Below, one piece after another: positions 61,533 through 64,000 of a stretch of DNA of 64,000 bases. Source of the stretch: Sphingobium sp. (GTDB lineage: Bacteria > Pseudomonadota > Alphaproteobacteria > Sphingomonadales > Sphingomonadaceae). Each line of letters opens with the position of its first letter. Position 1 is the first letter of the stretch. Position numbers and translations under genes: made by a program. The notes below the pieces were generated by a model, which did not search any database, was not told where the DNA came from, and saw only the letters and a program-made list of their open reading frames with translations. The stretch covers positions 1 through 64,000 of the forward strand of contig JAGRES010000025.1 in the NCBI GenBank assembly GCA_020446425.1, given 5' to 3'.

Positions 61533-61694
61533 TCAGAAATCGACGGCAATGCCTTTTCGTTCCCAGTCGCCATAGCGGGTTGGGGACAGGTCTTCGTCGA
61601 TGCGCGGCGGTGCATCGACGGGGTCGGGTTTGGGAACGGGCGGGCTTTTGCTCAGATAAGCGGGGGGTTTTACATGGGGCGGTCGATGGCCCAT
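61533..61694 (-). CDS. DUF1674 protein (SDHAF4/Sdh8-like)
   Basis: A 53-residue protein starting MGHRPPHVKPPAYL, with GGAGA six bases upstream. The C-terminal DLSPTRYGDWERKGIAVDF is the DUF1674 signature, shared with the mitochondrial factor that helps FAD-bound SDHA enter succinate dehydrogenase. The N-terminal half is proline-rich and disordered. An ATG 12 codons upstream is also in frame but lacks the ribosome binding site. Confidence 0.85.
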   Translation of the reverse strand: MGHRPPHVKPPAYLSKSPPVPKPDPVDAPPRIDEDLSPTRYGDWERKGIAVDF

Positions 61695-61829
61695 TAGAAT
61701 TCTCCATGCGATTTCTTCGCAGACGCACAATTATAGCGCAGATGCCCGCCAGCACAAGTTTGGTGGTAAAATCACGTTGCGCACCATGCTTTACCATGGC
61801 CGCAAATCGTCTATGGACGAAGCCGCATC

Positions 61830-63161
61830 ATGAATGACCGACCTGCCCGACCCGACCGCCGCCGTTCGCACCCTGCCCGCCGCAATGGGGCTACCAACGC
61901 CGTGCCTGGCCTTGGCGCACGCCGCGCGGCGCTGAAGCTGCTCGACGCTGTGATGCGTCGCGGCGATCCGCTGGAAACAGCGCTGCACGCCGCCACACAA
62001 GGACTGGCCGACAGGTCGGACAAGGCACTGGCCCATGCCATTGCTGCCGATGTTCTGCGCTGGATGGCCGATCTGGATGCGCTGATCGACAGCGCGACCG
62101 AGCAACGCCTGCCCGACGATGCAAAGGCACGCATGGTGCTGCGCATCGCGCTGGTACAACTGCTCAGACTCGATACTCCGCCGCATGCCGCGATTTCAAC
62201 TGCCCTGCCGCTGGTGGATGGCGGCCCGCGCAGGCTAGTGCACGGCGTATTGGGTTCGCTGCTGCGCGCCGAGGCGGCGCTGCCTGATGTGCCCACTTTC
62301 CCCGGTGAAGTGGCGGAGCGATGGCGCGCGCACTGGGGCGAGGAGATGGTGCACGCCGCCGCCCGCAGCTGGGCGCGCCGCGCGCCCATCGACGTCACGC
62401 TCGCAGATCCCGCCGAAACCGCTCATTATGACGATGTACTGGCCGGAGAAACGCTGATGCCCGGTCATGTGCGCATCGACCACGCGGTTTCCGTCCCCGG
62501 TCTGCCCGGCTTCACCGAAGGGCGCTGGTGGGTGCAGGATATCGCGGCCAGCCTGCCCGCGCGTCTGGCGGGGGCGGGCGAAGGACGCACCGCCATCGAC
62601 CTGTGCGCCGCTCCGGGCGGCAAGACGATGCAACTCGCCGCGCAGGGCTGGAAAGTGACGGCGCTCGACAAGAGCGCGAAACGGCTGGAGCGCTTGACCG
62701 AAAATCTGTCGCGCAGCGGCCTTGAGGCGGAAGTGGCGCAAGGGGACACCTTGAGCTGGGAACCTGAAGCGCCAGCCGACCTGATATTGCTCGACGCGCC
62801 GTGCAGCGCGACCGGCATATTTCGCCGCCACCCCGATGTGCTATATCGCTCTGGCCCCCGTCAGATCGCGGAGATGGCCGAAGTGCAGCAGGCGATGCTG
62901 GAGCGCGCGGCGCCATGGGTGAAGCCCAGCGGCATACTGATCTACGCCACCTGTTCGCTGGAACCTGCCGAGGGCGAAGAGCAAATCACCGCGTTTCTGA
63001 GCACCCATTCCGATTTTCAGATTGTCGCGCCCAGCTCGTCGGAACTGCCAGAGGGCATCATCGCCAATGGCGAGGGCGCCATACGCACCCTGCCCGGCAT
63101 GCTGGAGGCCGAGGGCGGCCTGGACGGATTTTTCATCGCCCGCTTGCGCCGGGCGCTATAG
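61830..63161 (+). CDS. rsmB: 16S rRNA (cytosine-C5)-methyltransferase RsmB-like
   Basis: A 443-residue protein. Residues 25-150 form a NusB-like RNA-binding domain and residues 230-440 the methyltransferase. SAM motif DLCAAPGGKT is at 257-266, the proton-donor/release cysteine is C325 in DAPCSATG, and the nucleophile is C375 in YATCSLEPAEGE. RsmB methylates C967 of 16S rRNA in E. coli. The N-terminal 20 residues are basic. Convergent with the partial gene at the window end. Confidence 0.87.
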   Translation: MNDRPARPDRRRSHPARRNGATNAVPGLGARRAALKLLDAVMRRGDPLETALHAATQGLADRSDKALAHAIAADVLRWMADLDALIDSATEQRLPDDAKARMVLRIALVQLLRLDTPPHAAISTALPLVDGGPRRLVHGVLGSLLRAEAALPDVPTFPGEVAERWRAHWGEEMVHAAARSWARRAPIDVTLADPAETAHYDDVLAGETLMPGHVRIDHAVSVPGLPGFTEGRWWVQDIAASLPARLAGAGEGRTAIDLCAAPGGKTMQLAAQGWKVTALDKSAKRLERLTENLSRSGLEAEVAQGDTLSWEPEAPADLILLDAPCSATGIFRRHPDVLYRSGPRQIAEMAEVQQAMLERAAPWVKPSGILIYATCSLEPAEGEEQITAFLSTHSDFQIVAPSSSELPEGIIANGEGAIRTLPGMLEAEGGLDGFFIARLRRAL

Positions 63162-63169
63162 GTCCCGCA

Positions 63170-64000
63170 TTAGAGACTGGACTCAATACATCCATACCAG
63201 CCCAGTCCGCGATATGTCTCGTAACCGGGCGTCAGTGCATAGCTGATCATGCGATTGCCGTTGGAGTAATAGCCCTGCTTTTGGGTAGGGTTGAATTCAT
63301 ATTTCTCCGTCAGCAAACATGGCTTGTCCGACGTCGCAATGACCTGTCGCTTGGAATTGACCAGCATCACGCGTGTGCCTTTTTTCTCTTCGCTCGATAG
63401 TGCAACGCCCTGGACGATATCCCGCGCCTGCGGTTCCCAATCGAAGAAGATTCCCAGCACACCCAGCACCTGGCCGTTCACCTTGCCGCCTTCACGAATG
63501 GCGGTGGAATATGTCGCTGTCTGTGCATTGCCCAGCACAGAATTACGTCCGATATCGCACACGGCAAAATCGTCACCATCCGCAGTTTTCATCCCTTTGA
63601 CGAACCATTCTTCCTGAGCCACTCTCTGGCCAACAGCATTGGGAAAGCGCTCTCCGCGACCGGTGGCGACCACCTGGCCGTTGCGATCCGCCACCCACAG
63701 GTCGAGATACACGGTATAGGAACGCAGAATCGTCGCCAGCCTTTCACAGGCATAGGAAAGTGCGTCCGCTCCCTCGTCCTGCAACGCATTCACCACGGCA
63801 CTGTCTGTCGCCCACCAGCGTACGTCGCAGGAACGCTCATAGAGGTTACGGTCGATCAGCTCGACAACGTTGCGGGCAATATCCGCAAAGCGCTGCCCCT
63901 TGAAATCGCGTATCATCTGCTGCCCGGCGGTTTCGATCTGCGCCGTATTATCCGCAATTTCCTGACGAAGCTGAGCCGAAAGCGCGTTTACCTCATCGGT
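63170..64000 (-). CDS. C-terminal part of a coiled-coil and dCache/PDC sensor protein, probably a chemoreceptor
   Basis: The last 276 codons of a gene whose 5' part lies beyond the window; the frame is open to base 64000. The first visible residues (EVNALSAQLRQEIADN) form a heptad-patterned helix like the end of a chemoreceptor signalling domain. The next 240 residues form a double-cache (PDC) sensor: VVELIDRNLYERSCDVRWW, a YTVYLDLWVADRNGQVVATG strand pair, then GVLGIFFDWEPQA and the second lobe. The sensor would be C-terminal with no transmembrane segment after it, opposite to the usual order. The N-terminal domain type is inferred. Confidence 0.7.
   Translation of the reverse strand, partial: TDEVNALSAQLRQEIADNTAQIETAGQQMIRDFKGQRFADIARNVVELIDRNLYERSCDVRWWATDSAVVNALQDEGADALSYACERLATILRSYTVYLDLWVADRNGQVVATGRGERFPNAVGQRVAQEEWFVKGMKTADGDDFAVCDIGRNSVLGNAQTATYSTAIREGGKVNGQVLGVLGIFFDWEPQARDIVQGVALSSEEKKGTRVMLVNSKRQVIATSDKPCLLTEKYEFNPTQKQGYYSNGNRMISYALTPGYETYRGLGWYGCIESSL

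Overview
The window is about 62% GC chromosomal DNA from an alphaproteobacterium, most likely a member of the Sphingomonadales (Sphingomonadaceae). The pointers are a family-typical set of neighbours and small proteins: zapA / 6S RNA / 5-formyl-THF cyclo-ligase / DUF2842, an ATP12-type F1 chaperone, DUF2585, a DUF1674 (SDHAF4-like) protein, an alpha-type SspB, and short GC-rich palindromic repeats. I saw no rRNA, prophage, integrase, insertion sequence or CRISPR array. Most of the sequence is a housekeeping backbone with two accessory loci inserted in it.

Layout. (1) 0-6 kb, minus strand: tkt-gap-pgk-VOC protein-fda, a central-carbon cluster. (2) 6-9.5 kb: a small coiled-coil gene, zapA, 6S RNA, cyclo-ligase, DUF2842, tRNA-Asp(GTC), thyA, a RadC-like JAB protein and tRNA-Pro(CGG). 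(3) 9.5-23.1 kb, all minus strand: a type I secretion locus, read as C39-like-domain ABC exporter, HlyD-type adaptor, Sel1-repeat protein, RTX beta-roll protein, a 1329-residue multi-domain glycosyltransferase, a methyltransferase and a GT4 glycosyltransferase. It looks like a secretion plus glycosylation system for one RTX substrate. (4) 23.2-29 kb: a 59-residue acidic protein, MarR-like and LuxR-type regulators, an antiporter, an MscS channel and an FMN alpha-hydroxyacid dehydrogenase. (5) 29-35.3 kb: a sulfide/persulfide detoxification locus. A two-cysteine ArsR (BigR/SqrR-like) repressor and a peroxiredoxin diverge from an ETHE1-type persulfide dioxygenase, two half-size YeeE/YedE transporters, a DUF442-SQR fusion and a SulP permease, around a palindromic operator that overlaps both predicted promoters. 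(6) 35.3-46 kb: a MacAB-like ABC efflux operon, RarD-type permease, lipoprotein, crcB, pseudouridine synthase, HAD phosphatase, ATP12 chaperone, gmk, DUF2585 and sspB. (7) 46.2-49.8 kb: hisB-hisH-hisA-hisF-hisE-HIT, with a palindromic repeat between hisA and hisF. (8) 49.9-64 kb: amino-acid permease, Bcr/CflA-like MFS pump, feoAB behind a likely Fur box, ssb, a GNAT-nitrilase fusion, a carotenoid/retinoid-type oxidoreductase, a chemoreceptor, galU, DUF1674, rsmB, and the 3' part of a gene with a coiled coil followed by a cache sensor.

Start codons were chosen from ribosome binding sites and family length. Several genes appear to use TTG or GTG (cyclo-ligase, thyA, feoA, the LuxR-type regulator, a four-helix membrane protein). 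All functional calls are from reading motifs by eye; no database search was run.
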